This document shows positions 23,883 through 33,635 of a stretch of 64,000 nucleotides of DNA, piece after piece. The translations under genes were made by a program, and so were the position numbers. Under the pieces are notes generated by a model. It was not told the origin of the DNA, made no database searches, and was given only the letters and a program-made list of their open reading frames with translations. Location: contig NC_134020.1 in assembly GCF_040712315.1 (NCBI RefSeq), forward strand, positions 46,485,751 to 46,549,750. The letters run 5' to 3'. Source of the stretch: Castanea sativa. Taxonomy: Eukaryota > Streptophyta > Magnoliopsida > Fagales > Fagaceae. Numbering within the stretch: position 1 is the stretch's first letter; each line of letters starts with the position of its first letter.

Positions 23883-24491
23883 CTAAAAAACCCTGCATTT
23901 CTTGGGTTCCATCAGCTTCCCTGACATGAAAGCAATGGTATTTGACAAAGCGAGAGAAACAACCAAGTCTTCGCAGTGAACCTTAAGAGTGTCACTCCCC
24001 CAATTTTTAACACGTCCACCTCTATCAGCACTGAATTTAAAGTTAGCAATAAACCTCACATTGAAAGAGATTTTGCTGTTGACGTCAATGTCACGGAATG
24101 AACTTGATCTGTAAGCGTCTCTGACCGCGAACGCAACATCGATAAACGTTTCGTTACGCGCGGACTGGTTGAAGTCAGGGATTCGGATCACGGATATGAG
24201 CTCGGAATCGTAAAAGAGGTCGGACTTGGGATTGTACAAGAGCGTGGACTGAACGACGTCGTAGGAGATGGAATACTTTTTGTTAGGGTTGTAGATGGAG
24301 AACCGGGCGTTCCATTTGCCGGTGGCGGTGGAGCTGGAGTCGGAGTAAGAGAAGTTGGAGACGGAGAGTGAGTCGACTCGGAACTTGGGGACCTTAGGGC
24401 CGGTGATTACCAAGACGAGGTCCCAGATAACGAAGCAGATTACGACCATGATGACGAGTAAGCCGAGGCGGTAAAGGCAACGGGGTGACAT
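23883..24491 (-). CDS. NHL/LEA-2 protein, array copy
   Basis: 202 aa if translation starts at MSPRCLYR (24491). An upstream in-frame ATG at 24521 would add ten residues, but the paralogues start at the equivalent of 24491 and the extra stretch aligns with their 5' leaders. One membrane segment lies at about residues 8-32 (LVIMVVICFVIWDLVLVI). The LEA-2 domain runs from VPKFRVDSLSVSNFSY through WNARFSIYNPNKKYSISYD, IRIPDFNQSARNETF and HCEDLVVSLALSN, ending in KLMEPKKCRVF. No introns. Intact and similar in length to the copy at 30703, its closest relative by flanking DNA. Confidence 0.92.
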   Translation of the reverse strand: MSPRCLYRLGLLVIMVVICFVIWDLVLVITGPKVPKFRVDSLSVSNFSYSDSSSTATGKWNARFSIYNPNKKYSISYDVVQSTLLYNPKSDLFYDSELISVIRIPDFNQSARNETFIDVAFAVRDAYRSSSFRDIDVNSKISFNVRFIANFKFSADRGGRVKNWGSDTLKVHCEDLVVSLALSNTIAFMSGKLMEPKKCRVF

Positions 24492-24560
24492 TGCTTGGAA
24501 TTCGATTACGTCGGAATTCAAGCGGAGTATTATCAGAATTTTGAGGACTTTTCTTGGGCT

Positions 24561-24582
24561 TTATACAGAGGAGGCCACCGAC
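24561..24582 (-). promoter_or_regulatory. TATA box plus DRE-like core of the NHL gene at 23883
   Basis: On + GGGCTTTATACAGAGGAGG is followed by CCACCGACTTTC. The ACCGAC core is at 24577-24582. The TATA variant (TATAAAG on the gene strand) lies about 75 bp upstream of the ATG. Confidence 0.6.
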
Positions 24583-27066
24583 TTTCTAATTCTTCTGATT
24601 TTTGTTGATTTTCCCCGCATTTCAACTGCATTCTATTTTGTCCCAAAATTCTATACTCACAACACAATTAATCTAATTCTTTTGAATAAAATACAAATTT
24701 TCTGATGTTGAGTAAGGTGTCAAACATCTTCAGTTTGACGGCTATCTAGCATTAAAGATCGGTCACAACTCATTTGTAACCGACAAGCCACAACGGTAAG
24801 ACAGGCAATAAGAGTTGGCCATAAAGAATCTCAGGTATGTTTACTCCAACAACTAAAAATGAACCATAAATAGCACAACGGCTTTACAAATGGAGGCCAT
24901 AAAAAGCCATCACTCGTTAAGGATTTGTTTGGATATTATTTATTTTATTGGAATTGAAAATTTATTGTTGAAAATGCTGTAAATAAAGGTAAAAGTTAGT
25001 TGATATAGTACAATTAGATCATAAATAGTACTAAAAAGTGCAACGAGACCCATAAATAATAGTAAAAATAAACTGAATAGTAAAATAATTTTAATTTTCC
25101 ATCCCAATTCAAACACATATTAAAGAAAAAGGTACACATACATCTAATCACTTAGTACTTGGAGTATTCGAATATATTTACACCTCTCTAACTTAAGTAT
25201 TGAAGGGTCTTTAGCAGACACCACCCGGTGTTGTTATTTCAGGGCGGTGTTTCCTCTTTTGCTTGAATTGCTTAGCAACTAACAACTATTTTTGGTTTTA
25301 TCGGGTTCATTATCTTTTTAATTATTATTTAATTTAGCTAAAAGTCTATTAACTGTCAAGAAATTAAAGATTCTACTCAAACTAAAATTTTATTTATCTT
25401 ATATCATAAATCAAACACTAGCCCAAGGCCAAGGTCCACGTAAGTCAGGCCTACCCAAGTCATATCGAACAAATGATGAAAGGCCCGAGCATAGCATGGT
25501 CAAATCGACCCCCACAAGGTATCGTCGAGGATGAGACATAGTGCCGTAGGGATATCCGCTTACTGAACATGAATTTGGAGGTTGGCACAAGTTTCCATAG
25601 AGTTACTTCAAAAGTGTGCAACAAGTCCCATCTAATAAAAAATATAGGTCAGGATGGAGTCAGGGTGGGGCCCACCTGTTTGGGAAAAACCACCCTTTAT
25701 GATGGCAAGCCCACTAAAAGAAGACTAAAAAAAGGGGAAGAAATGATGTGACTGAGGGTTGGAAAAAAATTGGGGAGAGGGAGAGTGATACACGAGAGAA
25801 AGAAACAATTAAAAAGGTGGAAGCTCGGTTCATAGCTTAAGCCTCCACAGAAAACATACACAAAGGGGGCAAGATTCAAATTGGGTCTCAAGCTCCTTCA
25901 CTTGGGTCGTGAGGTTAGCTTCGAAAGGATTTTCTTATAGTAGGAAACTCTATTCCCACTCTAAACAAATAAATTGGGAATCCAACCTTGAAGGTCATTA
26001 GGTACTTTGGGCCGGGGTTCCACAATATTCCAACTAAAACTCTATTAGCAAAGAGTTCATGGGATTTGAAACAAATTATCTTTTATTTTATTATAATAAA
26101 ACTTTCACTCTACTTACTATCCTTATATTAAGTGGCTTAATAGATATATTCTCCATAGCTTTCATGTTTCAAACAGTTAGTTAAATATAGAGATATGCTA
26201 CGATGAGAGGTTGGAAGTGGTTTGTGTCATGATACACGAGTTGAGGGCTACGGAGGATACTTGGTTGGGATTTTATATATTGAGGCTATTTTGATGTGGC
26301 CGTGATGGCTTTGTTGGAGACCACTTTGGGATTGCACAACTATGGTCGCAGAAGTTCAATTCTAACCGAGGGTGGTTAATTGGCTGGTTGAGCACTTGAA
26401 GGTATAATTTTTTTTGGTTTTGAGATTTTGTCTTTTAAAAGTAAAGTTGTTAATTTTCTGTCCATTGGCTTTAATTTCATATCTAAAATTTTGTTATTTG
26501 TTATGTGTGTCGCGTATTTTTTATTATGGGATTGAAAAAAACATTTTCAAGAAAGAATGAATCCGTTTGAGATAGAGAGGTTCGGTTATGAGATTTTTCA
26601 ATTTTCTGTCTACAAGCTTCAGTTTTTAGAATAAAAAATAATGGTTTTATAGGCATATAAAAGTAGAGTTGTTACTGGGCTAAGAAATCAGAGGAATTGC
26701 ATAAGAAGAGTTGCCAATGAAGGGGATGCTTTAGAGGGTTCAAGAATCCATGACTTAAAACTAATTAAAATGCTATATTAGTGAATATATTTGGTATTGC
26801 TTAAGTTTGCTTGTATTTTTTTTTTTTTTTGGTTTCCCAACCACAAAAATTATAAGGGTGTGTAATTAGATTTTTGCATTTCCGAATGTGTTTATTCTCA
26901 CCAATTATTATAATAGTAAATTTCACAATATGTTTGAATTTAATTTGAAAAAGCACTAAGATTTTCCTTTCAACTATGACTTTAAATTTAATCCAGCTGT
27001 GCTTTTGAATTCAAAACTTATTATTATTATTATTTTAAAAATCTCCCTTTGACTCCTTGCACCATT
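24583..27066. other. NHL 5' flank and spacer with insertions
   Basis: A MITE-like stretch lies at about 24924-25121 (TTGTTTGGATATT ... CAAACACATATT). Positions about 25421-26028 replace sequence present at the equivalent site near 31660 and 36860. That segment ends GGGGTTCCACA and may be an LTR piece, but I found no matching TG end or target duplication. 26161-26425 is duplicated at 31911-32130. No gene supported. Confidence 0.5.
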
Positions 27067-27075
27067 TAAAATATA

Positions 27076-27408
27076 TGCTAAAATGCAAAACCTACCCTGT
27101 ATGTTTCACCAAATTTCATTTATTTTATCTAACTTTGATTTCGTTCATTTCAGGCCTCTAACTTTCAAGTTTATTTAATTAAGACTTTTCCATCAACTTT
27201 TGTTATATGTTGTGGTTAATTTTCTAAAATTTTAAATTTCTCTTCAAAATTTTTAAATTAGAAAAAATTAGTTAATGATTGAAAAGTATTTTCTAGATTT
27301 TTTTTTTCAATAAATATGAAACTTAAATAGCTGAAATGAACAAAAACAAAATTATAGTACTGAAATGAATTCTGAGGAAATTTAGAAGGTAGGTTTTCCA
27401 TTTTAGCC
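27076..27408. mobile_element. short MULE-type MITE with 9-bp target duplication
   Basis: Terminal inverted repeats GCTAAAATGCAAAACCTACC and GCTAAAATGGAAAACCTACC (one mismatch), with weaker similarity further in. The 9-bp direct repeat TAAAATATA lies at 27067-27075 and 27409-27417. 333 bp, no coding capacity. Confidence 0.82.
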
Positions 27409-27572
27409 TAAAATATAATACCAATTACTAAATTAAAAGGCATAACAAAAAGAACATATATTTTCAAAAAAATAAAATAAAAACAATTAACTTCAAAGAT
27501 AACAAAAGCGAAAACCTAAACCCCAATTTCCAACACTGTACAATATCCTGATTTCAATCTATATAAACTAAC

Positions 27573-28223
27573 TGATGATGCCAAGAAAATCAGTAGGCTA
27601 GATGCTTCGGACTTGAAAGGACTACTGGTTTTTTCTACGGCCTGAAAAAGAAGGAAAAACGTATCAAAGGCGACCGGGGCTGCCGGCCAAAAATCCTCCG
27701 ATGGTAAAGTTAGTTTTTCCCTCTAAGTAATCTGAGTTCCAACTTTTTTTGAGTAAAAACTGAACATACCTTTGCCTTGTCTGAATCAGTCTTTATATAG
27801 TGCCTTCATAGACGGTTATCGAAATAGGAACTTCTCCTGGATTCGAGGCTTAAACGTAACTGCCATAACCGTTCAGGAGTTACACTTCTATTTCACAACG
27901 GATACATGACCGTTATGCGTGGGATAAGGGATTGTCACATTATATTCGGAGATTCTCCTAAGTATGATACCCTCGTCCTGAATCTCCTTCGTCGAGTGCA
28001 CTTGCTGATTCCAAGTGTAAAATCCTAGTCCATGGATCTTTACGTGGACGAGTCCTCTCAGGGTAGGCTGTGCGCATCCCACAGACGAGGGATGTAGCTT
28101 CGCTATCACCCTCTGGACGTCCTTGTTTGTTACCCTCGTCCTGAGGATAACTTCTGGACGGCTGCCGAGGTGATGACCGTCCATGGACGGTTTGGGTGGT
28201 TTGAGTGTTTTCATCCCACATCA
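27573..28223 (+). mobile_element. solo LTR with CTAAC target duplication, inside NHL relic flank
   Basis: TGATGATGCCAAGAAAATC at the start and CATCCCACATCA at the end. CTAAC flanks it at 27568-27572 and 28224-28228. TATA-like CTTTATATAGTG lies near 27791. It splits the conserved NHL 3' flank, which is continuous at other copies (for example near 35950-36030). 651 bp, very similar in plan to 32813-33466. Confidence 0.92.
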
Positions 28224-28257
28224 CTAACAATCAATGATTTCTCCTATCATAGCTAAG

Positions 28258-28368
28258 GACTAAAAATCCTCGCAGTCCTTGGTTGAAGTCAAGGATTCAG
28301 ATCTCGGAGGTGAACTCGGGTTCGTGAGAGAGCGGGGACTCGGGTTTGTACCGGAGCGTGGAATAATA
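28258..28368 (-). pseudogene. NHL/LEA-2 gene relic
   Basis: About 110 bp remain. On the minus strand the codons match the STLxYKPES...EPEF...IxDFN segment of the neighbouring NHL genes, then jump to the final CxGLRGF-like 3' end in another frame. The N-terminus, membrane anchor and most of the domain are gone, and a stop interrupts the remaining part. It sits where block B predicts an NHL gene, so it is the decayed sister of the pseudogene at 14203. Confidence 0.75.
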
Positions 28369-28772
28369 CTAAAAAAATATTGAGGGATGGGTTACTTATC
28401 CTATTAATTATTACTTTTTATTAGAATAATTTAATTTAGCTAAAAGTTTATATCTCAAGCTTCAAGAAATTAAAAATTCAACTCAAACTAAAATTTTATT
28501 CATCTTATTTATACTATTATTTAAGTGACTTTCTTTGTTTGGGTGCTCATGCACGTGGTGATTCTATGAACCTAATGAATTGAATCATATATACTAATTT
28601 TCCCCCCAAACAATAGGATCGATCCAAGCTTACACAATGAAAATATGTGAACTTTGTTCATGAATTTGAAGAGGAAAATCATGTTTACTTTCCATGGGTG
28701 ATCATATTTCTTAAAGAATCAACTTGAATTAGGTGTCTCAATCATGGATTTAGTTGAGTTGGATGTAAGAAC

Positions 28773-28794
28773 CCCCCCCCCCCCCCCCCCCCCC
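28773..28794. repeat. 22-base C homopolymer
   Basis: A run of C followed by an A-run. At the same place block A has only an A-run (15538-15553), so the C-run is a local expansion or an assembly artefact. Confidence 0.9.
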
Positions 28795-29148
28795 AAAAAA
28801 AAACCTCTAAAGGAGGAGCCAATGTGCTATCTTGCTCTTTTAAAGAGTAGATTGAGTTAGAATCAAAGAATCTTAACACAATTAATAAATGTGTCATGTT
28901 TGTGTGACCTATATAATCAAATGCTTATGAGTTAACACATGTGAACATAAATTTCCAATTGTAGATCTTTGCCTCTTTGTAGATGGTCTTGGGTGATTTC
29001 TTTTTCTCTATTTTTTCTTTGTGATCTCTTGTATGTGTGGTGGGTTTAGGGGATTCGTTATTTAACTTGCATGAGGCATGTGAGTTTCATGCTTATCAAC
29101 TCATTAATTAATGGCCTTGATGAAAGTAGGTTTGAACCTTGCCTTTAA

Positions 29149-29421
29149 GGGTCTATTTGGTTAGGTGGATTTTACTTGGGTTTTTTCGTTTTCCTTCTTT
29201 TTTTTCTTTTTTTTTCCTTCTTATTTGGTTTTTGTCTTTTTCTGGTACTTCTCAATAATGATAATAAATTAATACAAACCATATGTTATATCCTCTCATT
29301 TAATGAAAAAGATTTTCATCCCTCCACTTTTCACACTAAAATCTCTTCTACCCTTCTACTTTTACATTTACTTTCTATTTTTTATTCTCTTACTTTTTTA
29401 TCTACACAACTAAAAGGACCC
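29149..29421. mobile_element. MITE with identifiable empty site
   Basis: Ends GGGTCTATTTGG and inverted GGGTCCTTTTAG. The paralogous position near 16112 reads GCCTTCAAAGATG without the insert, which fixes the boundaries. The target duplication is decayed (about 7-8 bp), compatible with hAT. Confidence 0.65.
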
Positions 29422-29693
29422 TTGGAGATGAATTCATTAACTTCTTTATCATGCAAATAACTTGGGTTTGTGTATTTTCCTTATAATAACCTATTTTATG
29501 TAAATAAAGGCGCTTGATTATGGGACCCAAGCCTTGAGGAGGGAGTGAGGATGGGCTGTGAGCTCAACTAATACAATTGAAAATATAGGTTTGAGCCCAT
29601 CATATATGTGTAGTGGGAATTTATATGCATATAGTCCATTTATGGATGAGAAAAAAAATGTGGAGAGTGTATGAATTTCATTTGAAGAAAAGC

Positions 29694-29694
<1 letters not shown>

Positions 29695-29771
<77 letters not shown>
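29695..29771. repeat. compound (AC)n(AT)n microsatellite
   Basis: About 22 AC units followed by about 17 AT units, ending 24 bp before the TRIM's left target duplication. Confidence 0.95.
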
Positions 29772-29775
<4 letters not shown>

Positions 29776-29799
29776 AGATGCCAAGACGTTTGAAAGGAG

Positions 29800-30503
29800 T
29801 GTTGCTTACACGTTTTAGTGAAGTCCCACATTAAATAAAGATGAGAAGAGTGAGTAGTTAATATAACATAATTGAGCACATACCCATGGAGCTTAGGCCT
29901 TTTGGGTTTAAGTGTGTTTCTATATGTTATATTAATTACTCAAGGAAACTCCTCAAGGTGTTTATCCCCCGACAAGTGGTATCAAAGCTCATGGTGGTGT
30001 GTAGTGAAGGTGGTGAGGTGTTCATGGTCCCTATCCAAGACAAAGAAAGCCTAAATGGCCCACACACAGAGATCCTAGAGAGGAAAAAAAAAAAAACCCA
30101 ACAAAGAAATATTGCTAATGGTGCTAAATATTGGTGTGGTGTGAGGTTCTTGTGGACATGGTCGTACGGGGTTCCTCTGGATGTGCTTGTGGGGTTGACA
30201 CGTGGTTCCCATGGATGGCGTACGAGAGACCCATGGATGATGTGTTGATGAAGTGAAAAGCTCATTAGGCAAGGGGGAGTGAGTAGGACTTGTTCATGGC
30301 TCATAGAGAGGTCTTGAAGCCCATAGAGAGGCAGACTCACAGGGTTATAAGTGTGAGTGAAGTTCCACATTGAATAAAGATTAGTAGTTAATATAACATA
30401 ATTGAGCACATACGTATGGGGATTATGCCTTTTAGGTTTAAGTGTGTCTTTATATGTTATATTAATTACTCAAGAAAACTTCTCAAAGTGTTTATCCCCG
30501 ACA
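29800..30503 (+). mobile_element. TRIM (miniature LTR retrotransposon), AGGAG target duplication
   Basis: 5' LTR 29800-29974 (175 bp) and 3' LTR about 30342-30503. Both contain TTAATATAACATAATTGAGC and end GTTTATCCCC(C)GACA. A primer-binding site TGGTATCAAAGC starts at 29977, one base off the tRNA-Met consensus. The internal region is about 367 bp with no coding capacity. AGGAG lies at 29795-29799 and 30504-30508. The 3' LTR has lost its terminal TG. The LTRs differ at many sites, so the insertion is not recent. Confidence 0.88.
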
Positions 30504-30702
30504 AGGAGAGTGTATGAGTATAATTTGGTAAGGGCAAGATTTAGGTACTTATTTATTATAAAAAAAAAAAAAACATAACGAAGAGCATATTTAATAAAAA
30601 ATAAAATAAAAATAACTTCAATAAAAAATAAAAATAAAATCCTAATTTCAATTTATATTTAAACAGTAAACTAGCAAGACATCCTCCTATCATAACTAAA
30701 GA

Positions 30703-31341
30703 CTATAAAATCTTGCAGTCCCTGGGTTCCACTAGCTTCCCTGAAATGGAGGCACCGCTATTTGACGAAGCGAGAGAAACAACCAAACCTTCGCAATGAA
30801 CCTTAAGAGCGTCCCACTTCCTCCCCCAATTATCTTCAACAAGTCTACCCCTACCATTCTTGAATTTAATCCTACCAAGAAACTTCACAACGAAAGAGAC
30901 TGTGCTGTCGACGTTAATGTTACCGAGTGACATTGATCTGTAAGCGTCGCTGACCGCGAACGCAGCATCGATAAACGTTTCGTTACGCATGGACTGGTTG
31001 AAGTCAGGGATTCTGATCACGGATATGAACTCGGGTTCATAATCGAGCGAGGACTCGGGTTTGTACATGAGCGTGGACTGAACGAGGTCGTAGGAGATGG
31101 AAAGCTTTTTGTTGGGGTTGTGGACGGAGAGCCGGGCGTTCCAGTTGCCGGAGACAGAGAAGTTTGGGTAAGTGTAGGAGAGGTTGGAGACGGAGAGCGA
31201 GTCGACTCGGAACTCGGGGAATCTTGGGTTGTTGATGACCAAGACGATGCCCCAGATGAGGCAGCCGGTGATGGCTATGGTGGTGAGTAAGAGGAGGACG
31301 ATATCGCCGTAGAAGACGCAATTTCTGGTACGGGTGGACAT
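30703..31341 (-). CDS. NHL/LEA-2 protein, array copy
   Basis: 212 aa, single exon, starting MSTRTRNCVFYG. Membrane segment at about 13-34 (IVLLLLTTIAITGCLIWGIVL). The LEA-2 domain runs from FPEFRVDSLSVSNLSY through WNARLSVHNPNKKLSISYD, VQSTLMYKPESSLDYEPEF, IRIPDFNQSMRNETFIDAAF and HCEGLVVSLASSNSGASISG, ending KLVEPRDCKIL. N-glycosylation motifs (NLSY, NFSV, NETF) fit a lumenal or apoplastic domain. Intact, with no in-frame damage. Confidence 0.93.
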   Translation of the reverse strand: MSTRTRNCVFYGDIVLLLLTTIAITGCLIWGIVLVINNPRFPEFRVDSLSVSNLSYTYPNFSVSGNWNARLSVHNPNKKLSISYDLVQSTLMYKPESSLDYEPEFISVIRIPDFNQSMRNETFIDAAFAVSDAYRSMSLGNINVDSTVSFVVKFLGRIKFKNGRGRLVEDNWGRKWDALKVHCEGLVVSLASSNSGASISGKLVEPRDCKIL

Positions 31342-31377
31342 TGCTTTGAATTGCAGAGTAAATAGGGTTTTTGGGCT

Positions 31378-31414
31378 TTATATAATAGAGAAATGATAGA
31401 GGAGAACCACCGAC
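31378..31414 (-). promoter_or_regulatory. TATA box plus DRE-like core of the NHL gene at 30703
   Basis: On + GGGCTTTATATAATAGAG, then after about 14 extra bases ACCACCGACTTTCTAAT. ACCGAC is at 31409-31414. The spacing is longer than at the other three copies. Confidence 0.58.
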
Positions 31415-31822
31415 TTTCTAATCCGATTTTTCCGCCGTATTTCAACTGTCTTCTATTCTATCCTAAATTCTATATTCACAACACAATTTTAATTTATTTC
31501 TTCTGAATGAAATAGAATTTATTGAGGGATGGGTTCCTTAATCCTTATCTTATAATTAATTACTACTATTATTTAATTTAGCTAAAAGTCTATTGGACAG
31601 GACTTCAAGAAATTAAAGATTCTTCTCAAACTAAAATTTTATTTATCTTATCCTATTAATTGTTAAGATAACTTAATTTAGGTAAAACTCTATTTTCTAA
31701 ATTTGAAGAAAATTTAAATTATATTCCAACGAAAACTCTATCAATAGAATTTGAAATAAATAATCTTTTATTTTATTTTAATAAAACTTGCACTATACTT
31801 ATTATCCTTGCATCAAGTGGCT

Positions 31823-31824
<2 letters not shown>

Positions 31825-31900
<76 letters not shown>

Positions 31901-31901
31901 A
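31825..31901. repeat. compound (CT)n(AT)n microsatellite
   Basis: About 18 CT units followed by AT units with one interruption. Confidence 0.95.
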
Positions 31902-32807
31902 TTCCATCCTTCCACAGTTCAAATAGTTAATTAAATAGAGATGTGCTATGATGAGAAGTTGGAAGTGGATTGTGTAGCATGATACATATTTTGGGGGCTT
32001 TGGGGCTATGAAGGATTCTTGGTTGGGATGCACAACTATGGTCGCAAAAGTTCAATTTTAGCCAAGGGTGGTTAATTGGCAGGTTGAGTGTTTGAAGGTA
32101 TAATATTTTTTTGGTTTTGACATTTCTTTTAAAAGTAGAGTCGTTAATTTTTTATCTACAGGGTCTAATTTGAGATCTAAAAATTTAGTTCTTTGCTATG
32201 TGTGTTGTGTATTTCTTATTACAAATTGAAAATAATTGGTAATTGTTTTTTTTCTTTATTTTTTGTTTTCAAAAACATTTTTTTTTATTTTTGAGATTAA
32301 ATAATTTGTTTGGGAACCCAAAACGAATAAAAAACAAAAACGGGCAAAATTGTTTTCAATTTCAAGTCTTCAAAAGCTAATGAAAACATGCGTCTAATTT
32401 AATCAATTTGTCCCGTTTAATGAATTAGTGTCAGAGTTCGAATCCTAGCGATAACATATTTCAATATTTTCTTTTTCTTTTTTCTTTAGAAAACTCTTTT
32501 TTTTTTCAACTAACCAAAAATGTTTTTATTTAAAAAATACAAGAAAATTGTTTTTTCTTTCTATTTTCTAAAATAAGTTTTTGAAAATAGAAAACAAAAA
32601 CTGTTATCAAACATAACCTAAATTTTCAAGAGAGAATGAATTTGTTGAGATAGTGAGGCTCGGCTATGGGATTTCAAAGTTACAAATTTTCTGTCTACAA
32701 GTTTAAGTTTTTAGATAAAAAAGAATAGTTGGTGACTTGGTGTTAACTTGGCTCATCAGTTGACATTACTTTGGTTTTAGAGGCATAAAAATTTAAAAAT
32801 GTTTATA
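31902..32807. other. duplicated NHL 5' flank and AT-rich inverted-repeat DNA
   Basis: 31911-32130 is the copy of 26161-26425. About 32240-32640 is rich in TTTTGTTTTC/GAAAACAAAA words and may be a MITE. A B-box-like GAGTTCGAATCC near 32430 hints at a SINE, but I see no A box. Confidence 0.4.
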
Positions 32808-32812
32808 TCTTA

Positions 32813-33466
32813 TGATAATGCAAAGAAAATCAGTAGGCTGGATGCTTTAGACTTGAAAGAAAGAAAAGCAATCAAAGGTGACTGGGGTTACTGGCCAAAA
32901 ACCCTCCGATGGCAAAGTTAGTTTTCTCTCTATAATTTCAGAGTTCCAACTTTTTGGGAATGTAAAACGTACCATTATTTGGTCTGAATGGGCGTTCATA
33001 TACTATCCTAAAGACAGTTATCAGACTTGTAACCTCCCCTGAATTTGACGAGGTGTGAGGGTTTAGGGATAACTTCTTCAATTGTTTAGGAGTTACATTT
33101 TTTCTCACAAAACGGTCACTAGAAGTTATGCGTGTAATACGGAGTTGTTATGTTTACTCAGAAATTTTTCCTTAAGTGTCAAGGGCTCGTCCAAGGGTCC
33201 TCGTCTAGGGGACCTCTTGTTAGGTGCATCTTGCTTCCAAGCGAGGTCGTTCCCTTCTGGACGATCTCCCAGGACGAGGTTGATGGTTCTCTTTGGACGA
33301 CATGGCATGGTGCTGTAAAACTGACCAAGCAAAGTTCCGTCCACGCACCTTACTACGCGGATGGCCTTTTCTAGGGACGACGTTCTTACAACTTTTGCCT
33401 ATCTGGTTTTGTCTTGGATGACCTCCATGGATGAAGCTGGAGTTGTATTTTTTTTATACCCCATCA
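32813..33466 (+). mobile_element. solo LTR with TCTTA target duplication
   Basis: TGATAATGCAAAGAAAATC at the start and TACCCCATCA at the end. TCTTA lies at 32808-32812 and 33467-33471. 654 bp, aligning along its length with 27573-28223. Confidence 0.92.
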
Positions 33467-33635
33467 TCTTATTTGAAGGACTTGCCCAAGGAGTGCATTG
33501 GTTGAATCAAGCTAAACTGCTTAAGACTTCGAGGGATTGAATAAGAAGAGGCCTTACAAAAGAACCTCTAATTCATGTGATCCTCTCGTGCAATTTTTTA
33601 TGATAAAAGCCAAGGCTCCCCTGGATATAACTTTT

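Larger units (their letters stand above)
28543..29628. repeat. segmental duplication block B (partner 15297-16320)
   Basis: Collinear with block A, interrupted by a MITE at 29149-29421 that block A lacks. Confidence 0.8.

Noticed and set aside
25421..26028. Another solo LTR
   Set aside because: One end (GGGGTTCCACA) looks right and the segment is absent from paralogous sites, but no TG end or target duplication was found.
29518..29879. ORFs through the AC/AT microsatellite
   Set aside because: They encode only dipeptide repeats (Val-Cys, Tyr-Ile, Thr-His) and appear on both strands.
29800..30503. Cassandra-type TRIM
   Set aside because: The LTRs show no 5S rRNA-like promoter words, so only the general TRIM call is kept.
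32250..32640. SINE with B box near 32430
   Set aside because: A B-box-like word alone, without an A box, poly-A tail or target duplication, is not enough.
33082..33374. Protein-coding ORFs at 33.1-33.4 kb and 27.9-28.2 kb
   Set aside because: They lie wholly within solo LTRs and have no domain-like features.
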